A DNA stretch of 13,150 nucleotides from an uncultured Eggerthella sp. (GCA_900547965.1 URJE01000045.1:1-13150), one strand, 5' to 3'; counted from the stretch's first letter, positions 1-6,150 are shown. Program-made: numbers and translations. Notes: generated by a model not told the origin, from the letters alone.

Positions 1-65
1 TCTTCGGTGTTGAGACTCGCGGCCGTACGCTCGAGGACATCACCAAGGGTCTGCTCGACGACTAG
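1..65 (+). CDS. MFS transporter, C-terminal fragment (gene starts before the window)
   Basis: The reading frame from base 3 gives FGVETRGRTLEDITKGLLDD followed by TAG at 63-65. This is exactly the C-terminal tail of the complete MFS carrier at 1557-2975. Over 65 bases only one position differs (C at 55 against T at 2965, both leucine codons), and similarity ends at the stop codon. The gene is cut by the window edge, not broken. The VETRGRTLEDI pattern is the usual cytoplasmic tail after the last membrane helix in sugar-porter and aromatic-acid carriers. It implies a second, probably near-identical, carrier gene just upstream. A terminator follows at 111-138. Confidence 0.9.
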   Translation, partial: FGVETRGRTLEDITKGLLDD

Positions 66-110
66 TCGTTAAAGCTTCGATCCACCCATCGGGCACATAG
101 CTACCCAAGA

Positions 111-138
111 ACGGGACCTCCATAGGGGGTCCCGTTTT
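111..138 (+). terminator. Rho-independent terminator after the upstream MFS gene
   Basis: ACGGGACC (111-118) pairs perfectly with GGTCCCGT (128-135). T119 and C120 can add pairs with G127 and G126, leaving a five-base loop. TTTTGTTAT follows immediately. It separates the upstream MFS gene from the LysR gene. Confidence 0.85.
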
Positions 139-228
139 GTTATAGTGGGAAAGGTTCATTTGCGATGAAAACCAATAGTGAGGGTCTATGGGTCTGGTTT
201 TTGTTGCCGTAATGAGGGGAATCGCTGT

Positions 229-1155
229 ATGAAGCTCGATCATCTACGTTATTTTGATCGCCTTGCCAATGTGTTGAGTTATACCAACGCGGCTAAATCG
301 CTCTATATTGCACAACCAACTCTTTCTGCTGCAATCAAACGTATGGAGCAAGAGGTGGGGCTTACCTTGTTTCGTCGTGCCGAAGGGGTGGCATCGGGCG
401 TTGAGCTCACTGAGCAAGGGCGCATCTTCCATGAATATGTAGTGCAGGCACTTGAGTGCTACGACACCGGTTTGAGCTTAGCTCTCGAATCTCAAAACGA
501 ATCAGACAGCTTGCTGCGGCTTGGAACGGTGTATTCCATGAAGGGCCGTTTTTGGTCTAAGGCTATCGATGACTTTATTAATCAGTGGGGGTGCTTGCCT
601 CATTTCCATATGGAGCAGGCCTATTCTGCCGAGTTGGCGAAACAGCTGAAAAGTCGTGGGATTGATGTCGCATTTGCCGCTATGACTCCAGAGGCTGCAG
701 GGCTCAACCATGTTCATGTGTGGTCGCAGTCGCTTGTAGCTTGCGTAAACATTGAAAACCCTCTGGCGCAGCGGTCCTCTATCACGCTAGACGAATTGAA
801 GGATGAACGCTTGCTAACCTACAGCGTGAAGTCGTCGGTCTCGCCAAATATAGACGAGCTGTTTGGCTCAAGGATGAAAGAGTTTAACGTGGTTCGCAGC
901 TTTGATGATGAGCTTTCCCTTTCATCGTTCGTCTCTTCTCATTCGAACAATGTGGCGGTAATGGTGTACTCCATTCTGGTTAACGCCTTTGATGACGTGG
1001 TATGCATTCCCATTGCCGATGCCCCTGCCGATTTCCATAAGATTTACCTTATGAGTCGAAACGAGGCCCATTCAAAAATTGTTGGCGATTTTATCGACTT
1101 CATGAGTTCGTATGAGTTCCCAGACATTTTTGTAGAGTCGCGCAATGCGTTGTAG
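229..1155 (+). CDS. LysR-family transcriptional regulator (first copy)
   Basis: This 308-residue protein has normal LysR length. Residues about 1-60 form the winged helix-turn-helix (SYTNAAKSLYIAQPTLSAAI at 17-36, followed by KRMEQEVGLTLFRR). Residues about 90-300 form the effector-binding domain. The ATG at 229 is chosen because GAGGGGA at 214-220 sits 8 bases upstream and MKLDHLRYF is the standard LysR N-terminus. An in-frame GTG at 178 would add 17 unlikely residues. LysR proteins bind a small-molecule co-inducer and regulate adjacent genes. This one lies between two copies of an MFS carrier and is the probable regulator of the 1557-2975 carrier and possibly the oxidoreductase genes beyond. 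It is clearly paralogous to the regulator at 6273-7181: both share FDRLANVLSYT/FDHLAEVLNYT, IAQPTLS, GRFWS and PADFHK. The effector is unknown. Confidence 0.95.
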   Translation: MKLDHLRYFDRLANVLSYTNAAKSLYIAQPTLSAAIKRMEQEVGLTLFRRAEGVASGVELTEQGRIFHEYVVQALECYDTGLSLALESQNESDSLLRLGTVYSMKGRFWSKAIDDFINQWGCLPHFHMEQAYSAELAKQLKSRGIDVAFAAMTPEAAGLNHVHVWSQSLVACVNIENPLAQRSSITLDELKDERLLTYSVKSSVSPNIDELFGSRMKEFNVVRSFDDELSLSSFVSSHSNNVAVMVYSILVNAFDDVVCIPIADAPADFHKIYLMSRNEAHSKIVGDFIDFMSSYEFPDIFVESRNAL

Positions 1156-1195
1156 GTAGTTTGCCGCTAAGCAGCTACAGAGTCCTTTTTCAAGC

Positions 1196-1223
1196 CAGGA
1201 GCGCAGCATATGCTGCGCTCCTG
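1196..1223. repeat. Perfect 28-bp palindrome after lysR, possible weak terminator
   Basis: Bases 1196-1209 (CAGGAGCGCAGCAT) are the exact reverse complement of 1210-1223. As RNA this forms a stem of about 12 bp with an ATAT loop. The following bases (TTGCTTTGCGTTG) are T-rich but not a clean T-run, so it could terminate lysR weakly or be a symmetrical protein-binding site. It starts 41 bases after the lysR stop. Confidence 0.7.
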
Positions 1224-1271
1224 TTGCTTTGCGTTGCCAAGGTTAGCTGCAAAACTATTCGCTCTCACGTG

Positions 1272-1283
1272 TGAACGCGTTCA
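1272..1283. promoter_or_regulatory. Operator-like palindrome TGAAC-GC-GTTCA (copy 1)
   Basis: A perfect 12-bp palindrome. A further GAAC half-site follows two bases later (1285-1288), giving alternating GAAC/GTTC/GAAC. The same arms recur at 1350-1361. It lies in the 401-base gap upstream of the MFS gene, so it is a candidate binding site for its regulator. The binding protein is unknown. The two-base spacer differs from the four-base spacer of Gram-positive LexA boxes and from the T-N11-A of classical LysR boxes. Confidence 0.5.
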
Positions 1284-1311
1284 TGAACTGCATAAATAGT
1301 TTTTCGTAATT

Positions 1312-1335
1312 GCTCCCGAATACGGAGGGCTTTTT
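1312..1335 (+). terminator. Intrinsic terminator or attenuator in the MFS leader
   Basis: GCTCCCG (1312-1318) pairs with CGG-A-GGGC (1323-1330), giving seven pairs with one bulged A, one G-T pair and an AATA loop. TTTTT follows at 1331-1335. It may be the true end of the lysR transcript. If the MFS promoter lies upstream of it, it would act as an attenuator. Confidence 0.6.
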
Positions 1336-1349
1336 GCTATTGGCTGAAA

Positions 1350-1361
1350 TGAACCTGTTCA
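1350..1361. promoter_or_regulatory. Operator-like palindrome TGAAC-CT-GTTCA (copy 2)
   Basis: It has the same five-base arms and two-base spacer length as the element at 1272-1283, centred 78 bp further on. Copies 1 and 2 flank the terminator-like hairpin at 1312-1335. Two spaced copies of one palindrome suggest cooperative or looping regulation of the MFS gene, by inference. Confidence 0.5.
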
Positions 1362-1395
1362 ACAACAATGTTCTTGTAGCAGGATTGGGCTGCTG

Positions 1396-1508
1396 ACCTG
1401 CACTGCAATCAGGTTATGCCCTGAAGAGGGGTAGATGGTCAAGAGCCCACTTCGCTATTGAAGATCCATCGGGGGATCGATCTTCAAAGTCCTCTCGAAA
1501 ACGGGAGG
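1396..1508 (+). promoter_or_regulatory. Structured leader of the MFS gene (several hairpins)
   Basis: Successive inverted repeats lie here: ACCTG/CAGGT (1396-1400/1410-1414), CCCT/AGGG around 1419-1429, TTGAAGATC/GATCTTCAA (1458-1466/1479-1487, nine perfect pairs) and CCTCTCG-AAAA-CGGGAGG (1491-1508). Together with the upstream hairpins they make an unusually folded leader ending about 50 bases before the start codon. I do not recognise a known riboswitch consensus. Confidence 0.4.
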
Positions 1509-1556
1509 GGAGGGAAGCCCCAAATGGTAGGGGCACGAATAGAAAGAAGGTGGGTT

Positions 1557-2975
1557 ATGAGTTCCGAAGCACAAACTTCCTATCATGGCATTGCTGCTCG
1601 CCTGGACCGCATCCCAATCACCGGCATGCACAGAAAGGTTCTGTGGTTGCTAGCAGGCATCACGTTCTGCGACTCGGTTGACATGGGCGTTGGTGGCCCG
1701 ATTGGTGCAGTACTCCAATCAACCTATGACGCTGCTGGCAATCAGTGGATGACCTTGGAACAGTTCGCACTGTTCAACTCCATCACGATGATCGGTTACC
1801 TGGTTGGTGGCCTTATGGCAGGTGCCCTCTCCGACGGCATCGGCCGCAAGAAGGCAGTTCTCATCTGCGGCTCTATCTTCACCGCGTTCTGCTTCGTTGC
1901 AGCAGGCTCCCCCGACGCAACGTTCCTGACCGGCTGCCGCTTCTTCATGGGTCTGGGCCTTGGCGCTGCGTTCCCCGCAGGCTACTCCGCCCTCACCGAG
2001 TTCACTCCTCCCACGAAGCGCGGTAAGTACCAGTCCTACGTCGGCCTGATCGCCAACTGCGGTACTTTGGTTGCCTCCGCTATGAACATGATCGTCCTGC
2101 CCATGCTCGGCTGGCGCCCCGTGTTCGTTATCTGCGGTATCTTGGGTACGGCGGTTGTAATTGCTTGCTTCTTCTTCCTTGAGGAATCTCCTCGTTGGCT
2201 GGCAATGAAGGGCCGCACTGACGAAGCAAACAAGATCTGCTGCGAATTTGAAGCTAGCGCTGAGAAGATGACCGGCTCCAAGATCGAGCCCGTTACTCAA
2301 GAAGAAATCCAGCGTCGTGTTGACGAGGGTGAGGTTAAGGAACTTCCTTGGGCATTCCTCTTCAAGAAGAAGATGCTTGCTCGCACCCTTACTGCAATGC
2401 TTCTTTGCTTCACGATGAACGTGTTGGTATACACCATCATCTCCTGGACTCCTTCTATCCTGAAGGCAAACGGCTTCGATGTTCATCTGGCAACTACGAT
2501 GACGGTTGTTATGCAGCTTGGCATCCCGGTTGGCGTTGGCGCTCTTACCTTCTACGTTGAGAAGGTAAACCGCAAGACCATCCTGATCGTAACCTACGTT
2601 CTGGTGGCAATCCTCGGTCCTATCTGGGCAATGCTCCCAACCGACCAGCCTGCACTCGTAATGTTCTTCGGCTTCCTGATCTGCGTCTGCACCTTCACGA
2701 ACTCCGTTACGACTTCGGCAATCTACCTGTCCGAGCCTTTCCCGACGGCATGTCGCATCCGCGGCGCCGGTGTTGCTAACGCTTTCGGTCGTCTGGGTGG
2801 CATCCTGAGCCCTATGTGGATTGCGTTCTTCATGACCACCACCCTGGGTACCACCGGTTGCTACATCATCAACTCCGCGTTGGCCATCTTCACTGCAGTT
2901 TGGCTTGCCATCTTCGGTGTTGAGACTCGCGGCCGTACGCTCGAGGACATCACCAAGGGTCTGCTTGACGACTAG
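1557..2975 (+). CDS. MFS transporter, 12-helix organic-acid/sugar-type proton symporter
   Basis: This 472-residue inner-membrane carrier has the major facilitator layout. TM1 carries the acidic pair D39 and D42 (FCDSVDMG), as in aromatic-acid:H+ symporters and NiaP-like carriers. The loop between TM2 and TM3 has the signature SDGIGRKK (92-99). A long hydrophilic loop after the first six helices begins with EESPRWLAMKGR, and the tail is VETRGRTLEDI. The ATG at 1557 is preferred because AGAAAGAAGG lies just upstream and MSSEAQTSYHG matches a normal cytosolic N-terminus. In-frame TTG at 1458 would add 33 residues from the structured leader. Substrate is not readable from sequence. The neighbouring YdiB-like dehydrogenase and LysR genes favour a ring acid such as quinate or shikimate, but an aromatic acid or nicotinate is possible. 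The C-terminal 20 codons are nearly duplicated at 1-65. Codon use (AAC, AAG, CTG, GGC) suggests good expression. Confidence 0.93.
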   Translation: MSSEAQTSYHGIAARLDRIPITGMHRKVLWLLAGITFCDSVDMGVGGPIGAVLQSTYDAAGNQWMTLEQFALFNSITMIGYLVGGLMAGALSDGIGRKKAVLICGSIFTAFCFVAAGSPDATFLTGCRFFMGLGLGAAFPAGYSALTEFTPPTKRGKYQSYVGLIANCGTLVASAMNMIVLPMLGWRPVFVICGILGTAVVIACFFFLEESPRWLAMKGRTDEANKICCEFEASAEKMTGSKIEPVTQEEIQRRVDEGEVKELPWAFLFKKKMLARTLTAMLLCFTMNVLVYTIISWTPSILKANGFDVHLATTMTVVMQLGIPVGVGALTFYVEKVNRKTILIVTYVLVAILGPIWAMLPTDQPALVMFFGFLICVCTFTNSVTTSAIYLSEPFPTACRIRGAGVANAFGRLGGILSPMWIAFFMTTTLGTTGCYIINSALAIFTAVWLAIFGVETRGRTLEDITKGLLDD

Positions 2976-3008
2976 CTGACATACGCTGAGAAATCAGCCC
3001 TCTCTCTG

Positions 3009-3039
3009 GAACGGGGCCCAAGGTGGCTCCGTTCTTTTT
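3009..3039 (+). terminator. Rho-independent terminator after the MFS gene
   Basis: GAACGG (3009-3014) pairs with CCGTTC (3029-3034). A G-T pair and GCC/GGC extend it to ten pairs around a CAAGGT loop. TTTTT follows at 3035-3039. Confidence 0.88.
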
Positions 3040-3061
3040 GATAAAGCGGTCCGGACATAGT

Positions 3062-3084
3062 GGCTGTGTAGTAAATACAGAGCC
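3062..3084. promoter_or_regulatory. Inverted repeat upstream of the VOC gene, candidate LysR box
   Basis: GGCTGTGTA-GTAAA-TACAGAGCC has eight of nine arm positions complementary. Its core TGTA-N5-TACA contains T-N11-A (T3067/A3079), the general LysR-box form. It lies 116 bases before the VOC start, a plausible activator distance. It could instead be an RNA hairpin. Confidence 0.4.
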
Positions 3085-3199
3085 TTTCATCTTGGGTTAT
3101 GATGCAAAAAGGACTGGGCTGGATTCTCGGAATCGTCATTCGAGGGAAATTCACCCTGATCGATGAAAGATAGAGAAGCGAATTATAGGAGGGGTTTGA

Positions 3200-3688
3200 A
3201 TGAGTGCGGAAAACGTAAAGGAAATGGTCGAGCTTCTGGGCGATATCACCCAAGTGGGTATTGTCATTGAAGACATGGAGAAGGCCAAGGCGGGTATGCT
3301 TAAGGTGTTTGGCCTTAAGCCCGATGCAGAAAGTGACAATCTCTATAAGAAGACGTGGTATCGCGGAGAGATTATCGATGCGCCGGTAAAAGCCGCATTC
3401 TACAATCAGCTGAATGTGCAGTTGGAATTCTTGCAGCCTGTAGGAGACACCGACACCATTTGGCATGACTATTTGGATGAGGGTTTCCGCAAGCACGGTC
3501 ATGCTCTGCATCATCTCCGCTTCGATGTGGAAGACAACGATGAGGTTACTAAGGCCATGGAGGAACGTGGCATTGCCAAATATATGGAAGGCAAATCGCT
3601 CGTTGACCCTACAGCGACGTTTACGTACTACGACTCCGTAGAGGCTCTGGGCTTCATCATCGAGGCGGTTACCAAGTCTAAGGAGTAG
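3200..3688 (+). CDS. VOC-superfamily protein (methylmalonyl-CoA-epimerase/glyoxalase-like)
   Basis: A 162-residue single vicinal-oxygen-chelate protein with two beta-alpha-beta-beta-beta modules. The first (about 14-80) holds DITQVGIVIEDMEKA and VQLEFLQP. The second (about 100-157) holds HALHHLRFDVED and LGFIIEAV. The expected metal-ligand positions match the epimerase pattern as E76, H104/H105 and E155, but the first ligand, normally His in HIGIAV, is Gln18. Known family reactions are epimerisation, isomerisation, lyase or dioxygenase chemistry on metal-chelated substrates. The exact reaction here is unknown. The start is firm: AGGAGGGG at 3187-3194 is five bases before the ATG. It lies between the MFS carrier and the Gfo/Idh oxidoreductase, so it probably acts on an intermediate of the same pathway. 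VOC domains also occur in dehydroshikimate dehydratases of the QuiC type, but this is only one small domain. Confidence 0.88.
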   Translation: MSAENVKEMVELLGDITQVGIVIEDMEKAKAGMLKVFGLKPDAESDNLYKKTWYRGEIIDAPVKAAFYNQLNVQLEFLQPVGDTDTIWHDYLDEGFRKHGHALHHLRFDVEDNDEVTKAMEERGIAKYMEGKSLVDPTATFTYYDSVEALGFIIEAVTKSKE

Positions 3689-3705
3689 GTTGCTCCTGTC
3701 TATCC

Positions 3706-3750
3706 TATTTGATGACCCGACATGCCGGGATAACTCTTAAAGATCAAATA
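3706..3750. repeat. Inverted repeat after the VOC gene
   Basis: TATTTGAT (3706-3713) and ATCAAATA (3743-3750) are exact reverse complements separated by 29 bases that contain a small CCCG/CGGG hairpin. It sits in the 3' untranslated region before the terminator. It may shape the mRNA end or be chance. Confidence 0.35.
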
Positions 3751-3776
3751 TCGTAATAAACGAATTTCATTTCACA

Positions 3777-3807
3777 AGCTCACGATGTATGTCGTGGGCT
3801 TTTTTTA
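3777..3807 (+). terminator. Rho-independent terminator after the VOC gene
   Basis: AGCTCACGA (3777-3785) pairs with TCGTGGGCT (3792-3800), nine pairs with one T-G. The loop has six bases and a T-run follows to about 3806. It isolates the VOC transcript from the next gene. Confidence 0.9.
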
Positions 3808-3827
3808 TTACGAATCATAATTAGAAA

Positions 3828-3870
3828 ACTATGAGTAATTGTCCGAAATCATAGTATTGCGTTATGCAAT
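3828..3870. promoter_or_regulatory. Double inverted repeat upstream of the Gfo/Idh gene, candidate operator
   Basis: ACTATGA (3828-3834) and TCATAGT (3849-3855) are perfect arms 14 bases apart. Immediately after, ATTGC-GTTAT-GCAAT (3856-3870) is a second perfect repeat containing T-N11-A (T3857/A3869), the LysR-box form. The region is AT-rich and about 100 bases ahead of the start codon. A LysR tetramer contacting both parts is a reasonable inference. Confidence 0.45.
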
Positions 3871-3971
3871 GGTTAGCTCTCGAGCAGGAGTTAACGCTAT
3901 TGGATTCGATCGAAGCCTGACCGCATAATCGAAATTGTCAGAGGGGATAACACCTAAGGAAGGGGATTCTG

Positions 3972-5015
3972 ATGGATAAGATCAAGCTTGCGGTTCTCGG
4001 TTTGAACCAGGGCTCTAAAATCGCTCGTGATGCGAAGGCTAACCCTGAAATCGAATTGGTTGCTGTTGCTGGTTTCGGCGATCACGATGTAAAGGTTGCG
4101 GAAGAACTTGGCGTTCCTCTGTATAACGACTATACGTTGCTTCTCAAGCAGGAAGACTTGGACGCAGTTGCTATCGCGCTGCCCAACTCGCTTCATGTTC
4201 AGTCCACCGAGTTGGCTCTTGCCGCCGGTATCAAGAACATCTTGCTCGAGAAGCCTATCGCAAACACTGTCGAAGACGCAGAGCATATCATCAAGATTTG
4301 CAAAGATGCTGGTGCAACGCTTCTGGTTGGCCACCATCGCCGTTCTTCAAATCGTTATCAGCTGCTTCGCCAGGTTATCGACTCCGGCAAGCTGGGTAAG
4401 ATCGTTGGCATTCAGTCGAATTATGCCATCGCAAAGCCGCATGAGTATTTCGATGTTGAATGGCACACCAAGAAGGGCTCTGGCCCGCTTTTGATCAACG
4501 CTATTCACGACTTCGACGATTTGAACTTCGTAACGGGAATGAAGCCCACCAAGGTATACGCTGCAGCTCGCAACACCATCCGAGGCAATGAGGTTGAAGA
4601 TTCCGTATCTGCTGTTGTTGAGTACGAGGGCGGTGTAACTGCTAGCTACTTTGTATCCGATGGCACTCCCGGCCCTTGGAACTATGACTTGGCAGCTGAA
4701 GAGAACACCTTCTTCACCATGTGCCCTGGCGAAAACAGCATGCGCGTATTCGGCACTAAGGGTTCGTTCGGTTTCCCGAATATGGATCTGTACTATCAGG
4801 ACGATGATGCCTACGGTTGGCTGCAGCCCATCAAGCACGAGCATTTCGACGTAGAGAAGAACGATCCGATGACCGCTGAGCTCGACCACTTTGTTGATCT
4901 GTGCTTAGGTCGCGAAACCACCCCACGTTGCACCGGTGAAAATGCGCTCGATACCCTCAAGGTAATCAACGCAATTCAGAAGTCTGCCGAAGACGAAGTT
5001 CCGGTAAAGCTCTAA
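3972..5015 (+). CDS. Gfo/Idh/MocA-family NAD(P)-dependent oxidoreductase
   Basis: A 347-residue cytosolic protein of normal family length. Residues 1-120 form the Rossmann domain: KLAVLGLNQGSKIARDA carries the nucleotide-binding glycines (10, 14), and LLEKP (91-95) is the diagnostic EKP motif with likely catalytic Lys94. Residues about 125-340 form the beta-sheet substrate domain with GPLLINAIHDFDDLNFVTG. H179 keeps the catalytic histidine position, but the aspartate normally four residues before it (Asp172 in inositol dehydrogenase IolG) is Ile175 followed by Asn176, as in the LINxIH subgroup. Family members oxidise or reduce hydroxyl groups of sugars, cyclitols and related acids. The start has AAGGAAGGGG upstream. 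Its neighbour is a YdiB-like dehydrogenase, so two oxidations of one ring substrate are plausible. It is probably monocistronic, with terminator-like structures on both sides. Confidence 0.92.
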   Translation: MDKIKLAVLGLNQGSKIARDAKANPEIELVAVAGFGDHDVKVAEELGVPLYNDYTLLLKQEDLDAVAIALPNSLHVQSTELALAAGIKNILLEKPIANTVEDAEHIIKICKDAGATLLVGHHRRSSNRYQLLRQVIDSGKLGKIVGIQSNYAIAKPHEYFDVEWHTKKGSGPLLINAIHDFDDLNFVTGMKPTKVYAAARNTIRGNEVEDSVSAVVEYEGGVTASYFVSDGTPGPWNYDLAAEENTFFTMCPGENSMRVFGTKGSFGFPNMDLYYQDDDAYGWLQPIKHEHFDVEKNDPMTAELDHFVDLCLGRETTPRCTGENALDTLKVINAIQKSAEDEVPVKL

Positions 5016-5030
5016 GCCTTCTCTCTGGTG

Positions 5031-5206
5031 TGCTTTGCTCTACTCCAGGCGAAGCATGGCTATTGCCCCTCCTGGGCTGACACCCAACAAGCCCAGGAGG
5101 GAATTACCTCCCTTTTACATCTCTTTATTACCATCGGGGTTTTCAACACCCCCTAATCATTTGCTTGCTCCAAAGGTGGCGGGCATCGCACGCGGCCTGC
5201 CACCTT
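5031..5206 (+). promoter_or_regulatory. Multi-hairpin leader between the Gfo/Idh and ydiB-like genes
   Basis: Four stems can form in this 212-base gap: TGCTTTGC/GCGAAGCA (5031-5038/5049-5056), a 12-bp stem (5067-5078/5090-5101), GGGGT/ACCCC (5136-5140/5148-5152), and a 12-pair stem (5173-5184/5195-5206) that ends nine bases before the ribosome site AAAGGA. Such a run of stems suggests control of the downstream gene by attenuation or mRNA structure, but none matches a riboswitch I recognise. Confidence 0.4.
5067..5116 (+). terminator. Strong hairpin with an alternative terminator fold after the Gfo/Idh gene
   Basis: CCTCCTGGGC pairs with GCCCAGGAGG, with one more pair at each end, giving twelve pairs and an 11-base loop; no T-run follows directly. 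GGAGG (5096-5100) from its right arm could instead pair with CCTCC (5107-5111), followed by CTTTTA. The two folds exclude each other, like an antiterminator/terminator pair. Confidence 0.5.
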
Positions 5207-5227
5207 CTCTCCTGAAAGGATAATGTC

Positions 5228-6094
5228 ATGGGAATCGATATCAACATCTCCGGCGCCACCAAACTCGTTGGCCTTGTGGGCTCTCCCGTTGAGCATTCTA
5301 TGTCTCCGGTAATGCACAGCGATTCGTTCCAGAAGATGGGCGTGAATGCGGTTTATGCAGCATTCGATGTAACGCCCGATAAGCTTGCCGATGTCGTTAA
5401 GGGCATGGCCGAAATGGGCGTGGTTGGCTACAACGTAACGATGCCCTGCAAAACATGCGTTGGCCAATATCTTGACGAATTGACACCTGCGGCAGAGCTG
5501 ATGGGTGCGGTAAATACCGTTGTTGTCAAAGACGGCAAGTCTATCGGCCACAACACTGACGGTGCTGGCTTTGTTGAAAATCTTCGCCGCCACGGCTTTG
5601 ATCCTGAGGGCAAGGTGGTAACCATTGTTGGCGCCGGCGGTGCAGGTTCTGCAATCTTCACTCAGCTTGCTCTTGACGGTGTTGCCTGCGTAAACGTCTT
5701 CAACCTTAAGGACGATTTCTGGGCTGCAACCCGTGAGCGCGTTGTTGATCTTTCGCACAAGACGGGTGTTCCTATGGTTTTGAACGATCTTGACAACAAG
5801 GAGCAGCTTGCACGCGCTGTAAAGAACTCTCAGCTCTTCGTTAATGCAACGCGTGTTGGAATGCCTCCGTTGGATGACGAATGCACCATCGATGAAGAAA
5901 TGCTGCACGACAACTTGTTCGTTGCGGATACCGTCTACGATCCGCGCGAGACCAAGCTTATCAAGATGGCAAAAGCTCATGGCTTGGAAACCGCCCCAGG
6001 CATTGAGATGCTCCTGCAGCAGGCGGCTTTGGGCGAAAAGATCTGGTTCGATATCGAAATGCCGACCGACTATATCGAAAAGAAGTACTTCTAG
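5228..6094 (+). CDS. ydiB: Quinate/shikimate dehydrogenase, YdiB/AroE family
   Basis: A 288-residue cytosolic enzyme, close to E. coli YdiB in length. The N-terminal catalytic domain has VGSPVEHSMSP with substrate-binding Ser24 and Ser26, NVTMPCK with catalytic Lys75, and NTDGAGF with catalytic Asp111. The Rossmann domain has GAGGAG (135-140). The C-terminal part has FVNATRVGM, DTVYDPRETKL and MLLQQA with substrate Gln265. After the second strand the sequence is FNLKDDFW instead of the NRT motif of NADP-specific AroE. The acidic residues at 162/163 resemble YdiB and favour NAD use. The reaction is reversible oxidation of shikimate or quinate at C3. Context with LysR and an MFS carrier, and no other aromatic biosynthesis gene nearby, suggests catabolism, though a biosynthetic AroE cannot be excluded. 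The start is ATG 5228 with AAAGGA upstream; an out-of-frame ATG at 5223 is ignored. The symbol is tentative. Confidence 0.9.
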   Translation: MGIDINISGATKLVGLVGSPVEHSMSPVMHSDSFQKMGVNAVYAAFDVTPDKLADVVKGMAEMGVVGYNVTMPCKTCVGQYLDELTPAAELMGAVNTVVVKDGKSIGHNTDGAGFVENLRRHGFDPEGKVVTIVGAGGAGSAIFTQLALDGVACVNVFNLKDDFWAATRERVVDLSHKTGVPMVLNDLDNKEQLARAVKNSQLFVNATRVGMPPLDDECTIDEEMLHDNLFVADTVYDPRETKLIKMAKAHGLETAPGIEMLLQQAALGEKIWFDIEMPTDYIEKKYF

Positions 6095-6118
6095 TTTTCG
6101 TTCTTGTTTTTAGATTGG

Positions 6119-6150
6119 GCCCCGGCGTCAACAACGTCGGGGCTTTCTCT
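6119..6150 (+). terminator. Rho-independent terminator after the ydiB-like gene
   Basis: GCCCCGGCGT (6119-6128) pairs with ACGTCGGGGC (6134-6143), ten pairs including one G-T, around a CAACA loop. TTTCTCTTCT follows. Confidence 0.85.

Noticed and set aside
1272..1283. LexA (SOS) box
   Set aside because: The Gram-positive LexA box has GAAC and GTTC four bases apart. Here they are two bases apart, and the downstream gene is a carrier, not a repair gene.
1396..1440. Resemblance to a tetrahydrofolate or TPP riboswitch (GGGGTAGATGG, TTATGCCCTGA)
   Set aside because: Only short fragments look alike; the conserved cores and paired regions of those riboswitches cannot be laid out here.
1719..2486. 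Long 255-residue minus-strand frame opposite the MFS gene
   Set aside because: It is a codon-bias shadow of a well-supported membrane carrier. The translation is rich in His, Cys and charged residues with no recognisable domain.
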